Assembly (NCBI RefSeq): GCF_041929845.1
Contig: NZ_JBHEEH010000008.1
Span: 1 to 64,000, forward strand
Direction: 5' to 3'
Length of the DNA: 64,000 nt
Source: Paenochrobactrum pullorum
GTDB lineage: Bacteria; Pseudomonadota; Alphaproteobacteria; Rhizobiales; Rhizobiaceae
Shown here: piece after piece, positions 15,891 through 25,017 of the stretch
Position numbering within the stretch: position 1 is the first letter of the stretch
Layout: the number at the start of each line of letters is the position of its first letter
The notes under the pieces: generated by a model
Told to the model about the DNA's origin: nothing
What the model saw: the letters and a program-made list of their open reading frames with translations, nothing else
Database searches by the model: none
Position numbers and translations under genes: made by a program

Positions 15891-16464
15891 TTACTTTTTA
15901 CTGGCAATGCCCGCCGAGAAAATACCAATCACAGTCAGCAATGCGATGCCGAATGTTACATAACGCGCGGCATCAATGGCAGCATCATCTCCTGCCGCCA
16001 TCAATGTACCTGCCAATGCAGAGACAACACCGGTAGCGCGCGCCTAATGACGCTCAGGCAATGGCGGCACGACCAACAATTAAAAGCTCCATTGTCGGAC
16101 TGACTGCATTGACACCTGCTCCGATCGCAAAAATGACAAAAGCCATGACATAAGTAAAAGCTGGCCCCTTCCATTCTAAAGTGCGGCTGACAAAAAACGA
16201 GGCGACAATAACAGCGATCACAAAACCTGTCGTGACCCAGGCATAATATTGCTGTCCGCCGATATCCTCAACAATGGAAGGTAATAATGCAGCCGTAAAA
16301 TAAAGGTTCATAGCATAAAGCAAAACGCCGCTTGCCATGACTACAACGATAGCCAAATGACGGCCGGATAATAGTTCAGACCAATTATCTGCACCAGCAA
16401 TTGGCTGATCCGGCATAGTAGTACTCTGCACGGGTAAATCTCCGGTAAGATTTGAGAATGACAT
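15891..16464 (-). pseudogene. MFS transporter with large internal deletion
   Basis: The 5' part codes for MSFSNLTGDLPVQSTTM and three membrane helices (LAIVVVMASGVLLYAMNL; YAWVTTGFVIAVIVASFF; YVMAFVIFAIGAGVNA) up to LLIVGRA, then a stop at 16054-16056. After the break, another frame reads ARATGVVSALAGTLMAAG and GIALLTVIGIFSAGIASKK with a stop at 15891, the last helix of the same kind of protein. About eight helices are missing. It follows the doxX-like gene by nine bases in an operon facing tetR, so a drug-efflux role for the former gene is inferred. Confidence 0.8.
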
Positions 16465-16473
16465 GGAAGGAAT

Positions 16474-16836
16474 TCAGTCAGATTGTTTATTGACGAGCAA
16501 AGACAGCCACAGAGAAATCAGTGACACTGTCAAAACAACCAGTGGCGCAACCGCGTGACCGTAATCGGCATTCCAAACTGTGGTTAATGAGGCGGCCACC
16601 ATAACCAATGCTCCAAGCAATGAACCCAAAGAGCGACTTAATCGGTTTATCAGCAACATACTGGTCGTAAATTCAAGAATGGCGGTCACATAGTGGAACC
16701 AGTCCGGATAGCCCCATGCTGCATAAGCAGCAGCGTTTTTTTCATTGAGAAAGAAATTGCTATAAGCACCGAATAAAAAGAAAACAGCCAATATCAAGGC
16801 GATTACAGTGGATAGAATTGGACGAAGTTTGCGCAT
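16474..16836 (-). CDS. DoxX-like membrane protein
   Basis: A 120-residue protein with four membrane helices (about 8-26, 45-62, 68-88, 94-114) and the small-protein pattern AAYAAWGYPDWFHYVTAILE, which is typical of the DoxX-like family. The function is unclear. It is the first gene of an operon with the broken MFS gene, facing tetR across two palindromic operators, so it is probably under TetR repression. Confidence 0.85.
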   Translation of the reverse strand: MRKLRPILSTVIALILAVFFLFGAYSNFFLNEKNAAAYAAWGYPDWFHYVTAILEFTTSMLLINRLSRSLGSLLGALVMVAASLTTVWNADYGHAVAPLVVLTVSLISLWLSLLVNKQSD

Positions 16837-16905
16837 ATATGTCTCGCTAAGCAGATAATGAATTCATCCCTAAAGATCTGGACGGAAGGATGATTCCACT
16901 ATAGT

Positions 16906-16965
16906 TTGAGCGATCACTCTATTTATTTTTAACAGGCCGTCAAGGTTATTAGAGTGATCACTCTA
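16906..16965. promoter_or_regulatory. Two TetR operators in the divergent promoter region
   Basis: A perfect 16-bp palindrome TAGAGTGATCACTCTA lies at 16950-16965. A second copy with two differences, TTGAGCGATCACTCTA, lies at 16906-16921. A TATAAA box (16964-16969) for tetR and TATAGT (16903-16898) for the doxX operon lie at their edges, so binding would block both promoters. Confidence 0.8.
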
Positions 16966-16982
16966 TAAATTGGAGAGCGAAA

Positions 16983-17582
16983 ATGGCGCGCAAAATTAAT
17001 CCCGAACAGCATGAAGCAAAGAGACAGGAAATTTTAGCAGCTGCCCATGATTGTTTTCTGGCTCACGGACTGCAAGGCGCATCCATATCCATGATATGCA
17101 AGGAAGCCGGCATGAGCCCCGGCCATCTTTATCATTATTTTGCCAGCAAAGATGCCATCGTCGAAGCTATGGCGGATGATTACCTGAAGAAATTACACGC
17201 TTATTTCGATGTGCATTCCGAAAGTGATGAGACTGCAACTGTTCTGGTATCGGAATTATGGAGCATGAAAAGCTGGACGGAAGTTGAGCATTGCCGCATC
17301 ACTTTTGAGCTTTTTGCCGAAGCCGCCAGAAATGAAAATGTCCGCCAAATCATGATAGCCAATACGGATAACGTCAGACAACTTTTGATTGCCACTTTGC
17401 GCGCCGGACAGGCGCGCGGAGATGTTGACGCAAGTTTTGATCCTGAGCACACCAGTGCGGTCCTCATCTCATTGATTTACGCTGCTCCGATGATACCGCT
17501 TATTGCACCTCAAAGTAGTTTTGAAACGAGCCGCGGATTGATTACCATGATGATCCGAAAATTTTTGAAACCAGCAGCATAA
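16983..17582 (+). CDS. TetR/AcrR-family repressor
   Basis: A 199-residue protein. Residues 12-60 are the TetR helix-turn-helix (ILAAAHDCFLAHGLQGASIS, then AGMSPGHLYHYFASKDAIVE). The C-terminal helical domain contains ELWSMKSWTEVEHCRITFEL and probably binds a ligand. GGAGAG precedes the ATG. It diverges from the doxX-like/MFS operon and two near-identical palindromes lie between them, so it most likely represses itself and that operon. The efflux target is now broken. Confidence 0.92.
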   Translation: MARKINPEQHEAKRQEILAAAHDCFLAHGLQGASISMICKEAGMSPGHLYHYFASKDAIVEAMADDYLKKLHAYFDVHSESDETATVLVSELWSMKSWTEVEHCRITFELFAEAARNENVRQIMIANTDNVRQLLIATLRAGQARGDVDASFDPEHTSAVLISLIYAAPMIPLIAPQSSFETSRGLITMMIRKFLKPAA

Positions 17583-17684
17583 TGTACAATGGCATCCACT
17601 TCACCCTGCCAGCTTTTATTTAAGTAATGGCGACTGAGGCCTGATGTGATAAACAATAGCCAGTCTATTTTCGCATGAGATCAA

Positions 17685-18026
17685 ATGATGCCTGTTGCTA
17701 GCGCCCTTAGCCTTTATATTCTTGCCGCCTTGGCCGAAATTGCTGGTTGTTATGCTTTTTGGGCGTGGCTTCGTCTGAATAAAAGCCCGCTCTGGCTTGT
17801 CCCAGGCATTCTTTCATTGGTATTTTTTGCCTGGATTTTAACCCGAATAGACTTGGATTTCGCCGGACGCGCCTATGCAGCATATGGCGGCATTTATATA
17901 GTCGCCTCAATCTTCTGGTTGTGGTTTATCGAGCAACAAATGCCAAACCGTTGGGATATTATCGGCGCTGGCTTATGCCTTTGCGGCATGATGATTATTA
18001 TATTTGGGCAACTTGCAAAGATTTAG
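17685..18026 (+). CDS. ynfA: YnfA/UPF0060-family membrane protein
   Basis: A 113-residue protein with four membrane helices and the family sequence LAALAEIAGCYAFWAWLR, then AGRAYAAYGGIYIVASIFWL and QMPNRWDIIGAGLCLCGM. Members are SMR-like small transporters; some have been linked to cation or drug export, but the role here is unproven. The start may be either of two adjacent ATGs. A bidirectional terminator separates it from the Omp gene. Confidence 0.95.
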   Translation: MMPVASALSLYILAALAEIAGCYAFWAWLRLNKSPLWLVPGILSLVFFAWILTRIDLDFAGRAYAAYGGIYIVASIFWLWFIEQQMPNRWDIIGAGLCLCGMMIIIFGQLAKI

Positions 18027-18032
18027 ACAATA

Positions 18033-18062
18033 AAAAAGCCGCCCTTTCAGGCGGCTTTTTAA
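18033..18062. terminator. Bidirectional rho-independent terminator
   Basis: AAAAAAGCCGCC, loop CTTTCA, GGCGGCTTTTTAAAA between ynfA and the convergent Omp gene. Confidence 0.9.
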
Positions 18063-18080
18063 AATCACGAATGTATAAGA

Positions 18081-18776
18081 TCAGAACTTATATGCAACAC
18101 CAAGGCGTACTTCATTAACAGTGAACTTGTTGCGGGAATTAAAATCAAGACCATCAACAGTTCCGGCGAAATCTTTACGACCGTAATCCGTATAACGGTA
18201 TTCCAGACGCATGATTACATTGTCTGTTGCGGCATAATCAAAGCCACCACCAACGGTCCAGCCAGTACGGGTTTTGCTATGGGAGTATGTTTCACCATCA
18301 ATAGTCAGTCTGTTTTTCACTTCACCGAACGCAACACCACCAGCCAAATATGGTAGGAAGCGGTCATAAGCGATACCAACACGGGCACGAACAGCACCTG
18401 ATGTACGCAGTTTGCTTTCTAAGCTATCATCTCCCAAAAACTCATCGGTATCATGAACAGTCTTCTTCAGACCATTAAAGGTTACATCACCATCAATACC
18501 GAAGATAAAATTGCTGCCGGTATCAAAGTTATAACCCGCATAAAGACCACCGAGGAAACCGTCAGGCTTTACTTTTTCCGAGCCATCCTCACCGCTGAAT
18601 TTTGAAGAAGCCCAACCATAACCAATCTGACCACCGACATAACCGCCAGCCCAGCTGAATACAGGCGCAACAACTACCGGAGCTGGTTCTTCATAAACAA
18701 TCGCATCAGCTGCATTCGCATTGTAACCAGCCAAAACAACAACTGTTGATGCCATTAAAATCGACTTGATATTCAT
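18081..18776 (-). CDS. Omp25/Omp31-like outer-membrane beta-barrel protein
   Basis: A 231-residue protein. The signal peptide is MNIKSILMASTVVVLAGYNA with cleavage after NAA. The mature chain begins with a Pro/Val-rich stretch (EEPAPVVVAPVFSWAGGYVG) and then alternating amphipathic strands (GGLYAGYNFD, AVRARVGIAYDRFLPYLAGG, MRLEYRYTDYG), closing with the outer-membrane C-terminus RLGVAYKF. This is the Omp25/Omp31/hemin-binding family of Brucella and Bartonella. GGGGA eight bases before the ATG at 18776 decides the start over an upstream TTG. It has strong terminator context and is likely monocistronic and abundant. Confidence 0.93.
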   Translation of the reverse strand: MNIKSILMASTVVVLAGYNANAADAIVYEEPAPVVVAPVFSWAGGYVGGQIGYGWASSKFSGEDGSEKVKPDGFLGGLYAGYNFDTGSNFIFGIDGDVTFNGLKKTVHDTDEFLGDDSLESKLRTSGAVRARVGIAYDRFLPYLAGGVAFGEVKNRLTIDGETYSHSKTRTGWTVGGGFDYAATDNVIMRLEYRYTDYGRKDFAGTVDGLDFNSRNKFTVNEVRLGVAYKF

Positions 18777-18975
18777 ACCAATCCCCAATCACTGTATAAG
18801 CGAATTCAATTACGTTTCGAATATAAATATAAGCCAATTGCAAAATATGTCTGTAGCAAAATGGGCACAGTGACCATTAACTTGATTCCAAAAATCGCTC
18901 ACACTTTATTTACCAAGTCAATAAAGCATCTAAGTCATTGTGAAATATGATACATTATTTATAAAGCAGTAAAAC

Positions 18976-19016
18976 GAAAAGCCCGTAACACATTTATGTG
19001 AACGGGCTTTTTTTAC
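18976..19016 (-). terminator. Terminator of the pit gene
   Basis: AAAAGCCCGT / ACGGGCTTTTTTT arms with a 15-base loop; reading on the minus strand it follows the pit stop. Confidence 0.85.
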
Positions 19017-19032
19017 TTTGACAGGTTATTTT

Positions 19033-20517
19033 TTATTTAATCAGCAAGCTTAAACTCAAATAAAGAAGCGCTGACAAAATACCGGTTGCAGGTAATGTAA
19101 CAACCCAAGCCGCCCCAATTGTCATAACATGGGATCGGCGAACCAGTTTACGGCGGCGCCGTTCTTCCGGAGCAATTCTGTCTTCTGTAGGAATAGTCAA
19201 GTGTGCTTTACGCAAACGACGTTCTGCATCCCATTCACGAAAAAATCCAACGCCGAAAATAGCGCCGACCGCAATATGGGTTGAGCTTACCGGCAAGCCA
19301 AGCCAGCTGGCAATAATGACGGTTACAGCAGCGGAAAGCGCTACACAATAAGCGCGCATCGGATTAAGCTTGGTGATCTGGCTACCGACCATCCGGATAA
19401 GTTTTGGTCCAAACAGGAACAAGCCAACCGAAATACCAAGCGCACCGATTAGCATCACCCAAAAAGGAATCGTTACTTCCTCGGCAAACATACCTGTATG
19501 CGAAACCTGTACGATGGCAGCCAACGGCCCGACGGCATTAGCCACATCATTGGCACCATGCGCAAAGCTCAAAAGAGCTGCAGACACAACCAATGGAATA
19601 CCAAACAGAACTTTGATGGACTTGTTGCGGTTTTCAAGACCTTCAGACTGGCGACGGATAATCGGCACCATAATGAAACCAATCAGCACACCAATAGCGA
19701 AGCCTGCTAATAAAGCCGCCTGAATAGAAATCGGATAGATGTTCTGCATCGCTTTGAGAACAAGATAAGTTGCAAATGTCCCGGCCATAAAGCCAACCAA
19801 TACAGGCACCCATTTGCGTGCCGCAGCAATTTTATCCGGCTGATACACAATACGCGCTTTGATAAACCACAAGAAGCCCGCGGCAATAATACCACCCAAA
19901 ACCGGCGAAATCACCCAGCTTGCTGCGATCATCCCGATCGTACCCCAGCTGATCGCGCTCAAGCCTGCCGCTGCAATCCCTGCCCCCATTACGCCACCAA
20001 CAACAGAATGTGTAGTGGAAACCGGAGCACCAATCCATGTGGCTATATTGACCCAAATCGCAGAGGATAGAAGCGCTGCAACCATAGCCCAGACAAAGGA
20101 TTCCGGCGTTCCCATTGATTGTGGTGCGATGATACCGGTGGCAATTGTAGAAACCACATCGGCACCGCCGATAAAAGCTCCAGCACTTTCGAAAATGGCA
20201 GCAATCGCAATGGCGCCACCCATGGTCAGCGCATTGGCACCAACAGCCGGCCCCATATTGTTAGCGACGTCATTTGCACCAATATTCAATGCCATATAGG
20301 CACCAAAGATAGCGACGATGACAATAAAGAGGCTGTTATTGGTTTGCCCTAAAGATACCAATGCGATCAAACCGGCTAACACGATAAAAACAAAGCCAAG
20401 GCCGGGGGCAACCATAGGACGCGCTGTATAACTAGCTGCACGTTCAAGCGTTGAAAAACGCCCGAGGTCACGATCAAGCGTATCGAGATGATCCGCTTCG
20501 AAGTCATTGCCAGACAT
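19033..20517 (-). CDS. PiT-family inorganic phosphate transporter
   Basis: A 494-residue inner-membrane protein with about ten to twelve helices. The two PiT signature repeats are present: GANDVANNMGPAVGA near residue 75 and GANDVANAVGPLAA near residue 340. Both termini face the cytoplasm by analogy; a hydrophilic N-terminal 45 residues and a basic loop near the C-terminus (RRRKLVRRSH) are seen. It imports phosphate, usually as metal phosphate with protons. GGAGA before the ATG at 20517 fixes the start rather than an ATG 60 bases further upstream. No DUF47 (phoU-like) partner gene is adjacent. Confidence 0.94.
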   Translation of the reverse strand: MSGNDFEADHLDTLDRDLGRFSTLERAASYTARPMVAPGLGFVFIVLAGLIALVSLGQTNNSLFIVIVAIFGAYMALNIGANDVANNMGPAVGANALTMGGAIAIAAIFESAGAFIGGADVVSTIATGIIAPQSMGTPESFVWAMVAALLSSAIWVNIATWIGAPVSTTHSVVGGVMGAGIAAAGLSAISWGTIGMIAASWVISPVLGGIIAAGFLWFIKARIVYQPDKIAAARKWVPVLVGFMAGTFATYLVLKAMQNIYPISIQAALLAGFAIGVLIGFIMVPIIRRQSEGLENRNKSIKVLFGIPLVVSAALLSFAHGANDVANAVGPLAAIVQVSHTGMFAEEVTIPFWVMLIGALGISVGLFLFGPKLIRMVGSQITKLNPMRAYCVALSAAVTVIIASWLGLPVSSTHIAVGAIFGVGFFREWDAERRLRKAHLTIPTEDRIAPEERRRRKLVRRSHVMTIGAAWVVTLPATGILSALLYLSLSLLIK

Positions 20518-21295
20518 AGTGTCTCCGCAGTTTCGAAAGTCGCAAGATGTCACCAGACACACCAGTGCATGATGCAACGATCCATTGATAAATGATGAAA
20601 ACGAACATAGAGGTTGATGAGTTCGATTTAATCAGGCTTTTTTAATTATACACATAATTCAAACTTCATACTGAACACGAGTGCATAAACCAGCCAACGA
20701 ATAGCAAAACCTGATTGTATATCGTCCTCATTGTGGAAAAAGCAGAAACAATCCAATTCATCGTGATACGTTTTACTGAGATGGTTCGAAATTTTTAACC
20801 ATTACACGAAAATCTGAATAGCCAGAATTGAGCAAAACCGATTCTCAATCGGCCTTATAGCAGGTCATACAATAATTACGCATTTTTTTGTCAAATTCTT
20901 CAAAAGGTGATAGTAATTTGAATACGATCAATGATTACAACTAACCACTACAATATCGAAAACATGTTATAATTCTGCCTCATAACCGCGATCAAAACCT
21001 TATCAAGGTAATAAAATTTATCTCATAGCGCTTATTCAAAACCATGAGCGCTTTCAGCATTTATATGCATAATAATAAACACGTTACCACTTCAATAGAA
21101 AATGATCTCAACTGTGTTTTTCGCAAATCTATTTTACAATTTAAAATTTGAAACGAATTCAGTAGTAATGGCCTGCATTACAAAAGCACTTCATACTTTG
21201 ACAGCCAGGTTGCAACACAACAAAAGACTATCAAGATACAATCAAAGCCAAGCACTCGATTGCACACAGGAGATAAATTTTCAAATTAAGAATGG
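20518..21295. other. Long AT-rich gene-free stretch
   Basis: About 780 bases between pit and tRNA-Leu with no supported gene on either strand. A convincing Pho box was not found. It should contain the pit promoter. Confidence 0.45.
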
Positions 21296-21381
21296 TGGTG
21301 CGGACGGCGGGACTTGAACCCGCAAGCTCTATGAGCGGCAGATTTTAAATCTGCTGTGTATACCGATTTCACCACGTCCGC
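21296..21381 (-). tRNA. tRNA-Leu (anticodon UAA)
   Basis: On the minus strand, acceptor arms GCGGACG and CGTCCGC, anticodon stem-loop CAGATTTAAAATCTG with anticodon TAA, a long variable arm as in tRNA-Leu, GGTTCAAGTCC in the T arm, discriminator A and encoded CCA (21298-21296). Confidence 0.96.
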
Positions 21382-21516
21382 GGATGATGCGATTCATATG
21401 TCACAAGTCAGGCTCTAAGTTCAAGAGCTTTCTTCTGTTTTTCGCTTCAATACCACAAATAATCAAAGAGATAGCTGTTCTTTATCACTGGTTGACGCGC
21501 AATACATCGCTCATAC

Positions 21517-21556
21517 AAAAAAACGGCCGCAAAAGACTACGGCCGCTTATTTTTTT
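21517..21556 (-). terminator. Terminator of clpA
   Basis: CGGCCG arms around a 10-base loop, followed on the minus strand by a T run; lies 20 bases after the clpA stop. Confidence 0.85.
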
Positions 21557-21577
21557 AAGAAAAAGCTTAAATATCTT

Positions 21578-24034
21578 CTAACTACGCGGAACCTTCGGAA
21601 CCGTACTTCTTGCCTTTTTCACCGGCTTTTCATTATCCGGAGCTGTTGTTACTTTTTCCTTCGCCTTAGCGATTGTTTTTTTAGGCTTTGCTGCTGGTTT
21701 CTTAACAGGTGACGCTTCTTTTTTTGGGCGCACAACACGTTCTGCCACTGTTTCAAGTTTCAGAACTTCATTACCCTGCTTGTCCGTAGCTACATCCAGT
21801 TTGACAGTACCGCCATTCTTCAGCTTGCCGAACAAAACCTCATCCGCCAACGGTTTCTTGACATATTCCTGAATGACACGACCCAGCGGACGTGCACCCA
21901 TTCGCTCGTCATAACCTTTATCGGCGAGCCAGCTTATGGCAGCTTCGCTCAGTTCAATCGTTACGCCACGCTCGGCCAATTGTGCTTCCAATTGCAGCAC
22001 AAATTTCTGTACCACTTGGTGAATAACAGCAACAGGCAGCGGGCCAAACGGAATGATCGCATCCAGACGGTTACGGAATTCCGGCGTAAACAGGCGGTTG
22101 ATTGCTTCCAGATCATCGCCTTCACGCCGTCCCGAACCAAAGCCAATAGCCGCTTTTGCCATATCAGCCGCACCGGCATTGGTTGTCATGATCAAAATCA
22201 CATTACGGAAATCGATCTTTTTGCCGTTGTGATCGGTAAGTGTACCGTGATCCATTACCTGCAACAAAATGTTGAAGAGATCAGGGTGCGCCTTTTCAAT
22301 TTCATCCAGCAAAAGCACACAATGCGGATGTTGATCCACACCATCAGTAAGCAATCCGCCCTGATCAAAACCGACATAGCCGGGAGGCGCGCCGATCAGA
22401 CGTGAAACCGTATGACGTTCCATATATTCGGACATATCAAAGCGTAAAAGTTCGACGCCAAGTGACGCCGCCAATTGGCGCGCAACTTCTGTCTTTCCCA
22501 CACCCGTCGGGCCTGAGAAAAGATAGGAACCAATCGGCTTATCAGGTTCACGTAAGCCCGCACGGGCAAGCTTGATCGCAGCAGACAATGCATCGATTGC
22601 CAAATCCTGCCCATAAACAATACGTTTAAGCTCGGCCTGCAGATTGGCAAGCACCACCTGATCGTCTTTAGAGACAGTTTTCGGCGGGATGCGGGCCATG
22701 GTCGCAATCGTTGCCTCAATCTCGCTCAAACCAATTGTTTTCTTGCGCTTGTCCTGCGGCAGCAACATCTGGCTCGCACCGGTTTCATCAATCACATCAA
22801 TTGCTTTATCCGGCAATTTACGATCTGAAATATAACGCGCCGAGAGTTCCACCGCCGATTTGATCGCCTCATCGGTATATTTCACTTTATGGAAATCTTC
22901 GAAATAAGGGCGCAGACCATTCATGATCTCAATCGCATCAGGAATGGTTGGTTCCACCACATCAATTTTCTGGAAACGGCGCACCAATGCACGGTCTTTT
23001 TCAAAAAACTGCCTGAACTCTTTATAGGTTGTCGAGCCCATGCAACGGATGGCACCAGAAGAAAGCGCGGGCTTCAGCAAGTTAGAGGCATCCATAGCCC
23101 CGCCCGATGTCGCACCTGCCCCGATAACCGTGTGAATTTCATCAATGAATAAAATCGCGCCCGGATATTCTTCGAGCTCTTTAACAACCTGTTTCAGACG
23201 CTCTTCAAAATCACCGCGATAGCGGGTACCTGCAAGCAGACTACCCATATCGAGCGAAAAGATCGTCGCATCGAGCAGCACTTCCGGCACATCACCATCA
23301 ACGATACGCTTGGCCAAGCCTTCCGCAATCGCTGTTTTACCAACACCCGGATCACCCACATAAAGCGGATTATTTTTGGAGCGACGGCAAAGCACTTGGA
23401 TTGTACGGTCAATCTCGCTTTGACGACCGATCAAACGATCAATACGGCCACTTTTAGCTTTTTCATTCAAATTGACGCAATAAGCCGTCAATGCATCCGG
23501 TTTTTTCTTCGGTGTTTCGTCAGTTTCACTATTCGCCGAATTTTCTTCTGAACTCGCCTCAGCCCCGCGCGGGATACGAACTTCGTTGCTTTCAGGCGCT
23601 TTTGAAATACCGTGAGAAATGAAATTGACTGCATCATAGCGAGTCATTTGCTGCTCTTGCAGGAAATAAGCCGCATGACTTTCACGCTCGGCAAAAATTG
23701 CAACCAGCACATTGGCACCGGTCACTTCTTCACGGTTGGAAGATTGGACATGGATAACCGCACGTTGAATCACACGCTGGAAAGCGGCTGTCGGCTTTGA
23801 ATCTTCGTCATAGCCGGTCACCAGATTATCCAACTCGCGGTCAATATAATCCGTTACAACGCGTTTTAAATGTTCAAGGTCAACACTACATGCACGCATC
23901 ACCGCGCCTGCGTCCTGATCGTCAATCAACGCCAGCAACAAGTGCTCCAGCGTTGCATATTCGTGGTGCCGTTCGTTGGCAATGGTCAGGGCCTGATGCA
24001 GTGCCCTTTCAAGACTGGTAGAAAACGATGGCAT
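21578..24034 (-). CDS. clpA: ATP-dependent Clp protease ATP-binding subunit ClpA
   Basis: An 818-residue AAA+ unfoldase. Residues 1-140 form the Clp N domain (MPSFSTSLERALHQALTIAN). AAA1 has Walker A GDPGVGKT and Walker B ILFIDEIH; AAA2 has GPTGVGKT and VLLLDEIEKAHPD, with FNILLQVMDHGTLTD. The C-terminal 60 residues are Lys/Pro/Ala-rich (KKEASPVKKPAAKPKK), longer than in E. coli ClpA and common in this order. It unfolds proteins for ClpP. It lies six bases downstream of clpS in the same operon, the standard arrangement. Confidence 0.97.
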   Translation of the reverse strand: MPSFSTSLERALHQALTIANERHHEYATLEHLLLALIDDQDAGAVMRACSVDLEHLKRVVTDYIDRELDNLVTGYDEDSKPTAAFQRVIQRAVIHVQSSNREEVTGANVLVAIFAERESHAAYFLQEQQMTRYDAVNFISHGISKAPESNEVRIPRGAEASSEENSANSETDETPKKKPDALTAYCVNLNEKAKSGRIDRLIGRQSEIDRTIQVLCRRSKNNPLYVGDPGVGKTAIAEGLAKRIVDGDVPEVLLDATIFSLDMGSLLAGTRYRGDFEERLKQVVKELEEYPGAILFIDEIHTVIGAGATSGGAMDASNLLKPALSSGAIRCMGSTTYKEFRQFFEKDRALVRRFQKIDVVEPTIPDAIEIMNGLRPYFEDFHKVKYTDEAIKSAVELSARYISDRKLPDKAIDVIDETGASQMLLPQDKRKKTIGLSEIEATIATMARIPPKTVSKDDQVVLANLQAELKRIVYGQDLAIDALSAAIKLARAGLREPDKPIGSYLFSGPTGVGKTEVARQLAASLGVELLRFDMSEYMERHTVSRLIGAPPGYVGFDQGGLLTDGVDQHPHCVLLLDEIEKAHPDLFNILLQVMDHGTLTDHNGKKIDFRNVILIMTTNAGAADMAKAAIGFGSGRREGDDLEAINRLFTPEFRNRLDAIIPFGPLPVAVIHQVVQKFVLQLEAQLAERGVTIELSEAAISWLADKGYDERMGARPLGRVIQEYVKKPLADEVLFGKLKNGGTVKLDVATDKQGNEVLKLETVAERVVRPKKEASPVKKPAAKPKKTIAKAKEKVTTAPDNEKPVKKARSTVPKVPRS

Positions 24035-24040
24035 ATGACC

Positions 24041-24409
24041 TCACTTTTTCTCCATCACGCATTGCAGCGGATGCTGGTTTTGGCGAGAGAATTCCATGAC
24101 CTGATTAACTTTAGTCTCAGCAACCTCATAAGTATAAACGCCACATTCGCCCACACCATGATTATGAACATGCAACATGATACGGGTGGCATCATCAATC
24201 GATTTCTGGAAAAAACGCTGCAAAACATGCACAACGAATTCCATCGGCGTGTAATCATCATTCAAAATAAGGACGCGGTAAAGGTTTGGCTTTTTTATGA
24301 CAGTTTTTGTGCGCGTAATAACAGCTGTTCCGTGGCCGGTTCCACCACGGTCGTCCTCTTCATGATCCTGCATTACGATATTAAAAGATTTCATCTTGTC
24401 GAAAACCAC
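24041..24409 (-). CDS. clpS: ClpA adaptor protein ClpS (N-recognin)
   Basis: Up to 122 residues. The core TKKPNLYRV-type segment is KKPNLYRVLILNDDYTPMEF, followed by RIMLHVHNHGVGECGVYTYE and the C-terminal HPLQCVMEKK; the DDYTPMEF and HVHNHG regions form the N-degron pocket. It delivers proteins with bulky N-terminal residues to ClpA. The frame opens at a GTG; ATGs at codon 6 and codon 13 (MQDHEEDD, most like relatives) are alternatives. It is co-transcribed with clpA. Confidence 0.95.
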   Translation of the reverse strand: MVFDKMKSFNIVMQDHEEDDRGGTGHGTAVITRTKTVIKKPNLYRVLILNDDYTPMEFVVHVLQRFFQKSIDDATRIMLHVHNHGVGECGVYTYEVAETKVNQVMEFSRQNQHPLQCVMEKK

Positions 24410-24549
24410 TTAAAGCCCCAGCTGCATCGGATGATACATATGTAGAGAATGTTTTAAAGATTTTAAGCCCTCTGGCAAAAGTTACAACAGCCAAGAACAC
24501 GAAACTGACAGCAATTTTAACGGACTGCTTTCAACCACAAAAATGCAAA

Positions 24550-24582
24550 ATCAGTATGCCCGCATTCAACGAACATACTGAT
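24550..24582 (-). terminator. Hairpin after the suf operon
   Basis: A perfect 9-bp stem ATCAGTATG / CATACTGAT with a 15-base loop. On the minus strand TTTTGCATTTTTG follows. It probably ends the suf transcript before clpS. Confidence 0.7.
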
Positions 24583-24619
24583 CGGATTTTTTAAAGCAAT
24601 TGACTACAATCAGACTTGC

Positions 24620-25015
24620 TTAGTACCAGCCAACTGCAACTTGCGCTTCTTCAGACATGCGATCCGGCGTCCAAGGCGGATCAAAGGTCATGGTAACTTC
24701 AACATGGGAAACACCTTCAACCGTACCGACCGCATTTTCAACCCAGCCCGGCATTTCGCCTGCCACCGGACAGCCCGGTGCTGTCAGTGTCATCTCGATT
24801 TTGACCGTATAATCATCTTCGATGTCGATCTTGTAAATCAAACCGAGCTCGTAAATATCGGCCGGAATTTCCGGATCATAAACAGTTTTGACAGCCGCAA
24901 TAATATCATCGGTCAGCCGCAGCAGCACATCTTCAGGAATGACCGAAGATGTATGAAAAGGAGAGCTTTTTTCCGCCTCATCCTGCGGCTTGTTATCGGT
25001 TTCTTGTGTCATCAT
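24620..25015 (-). CDS. SUF-linked DUF59/MIP18-family protein (SufT-like)
   Basis: A 131-residue protein. The N-terminal 30 residues are charged. The DUF59 core has VKTVYDPEIPADIYELGLIY (the DPE(I)P motif) and MTLTAPGCPVAGEMPGWVEN with the conserved Cys, ending VTMTFDPPWTPDRMSEEAQV. Family members help iron-sulfur cluster maturation. Its stop and the upstream sufS are three bases apart in the same operon. No A-type carrier gene (sufA) follows, unlike in many relatives. Confidence 0.93.
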   Translation of the reverse strand: MMTQETDNKPQDEAEKSSPFHTSSVIPEDVLLRLTDDIIAAVKTVYDPEIPADIYELGLIYKIDIEDDYTVKIEMTLTAPGCPVAGEMPGWVENAVGTVEGVSHVEVTMTFDPPWTPDRMSEEAQVAVGWY

Positions 25016-25017
25016 TC

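Noticed and set aside
21102..21317. 71-codon frame on plus
   Set aside because: Runs into the antisense of tRNA-Leu, has no ribosome site and no motif.
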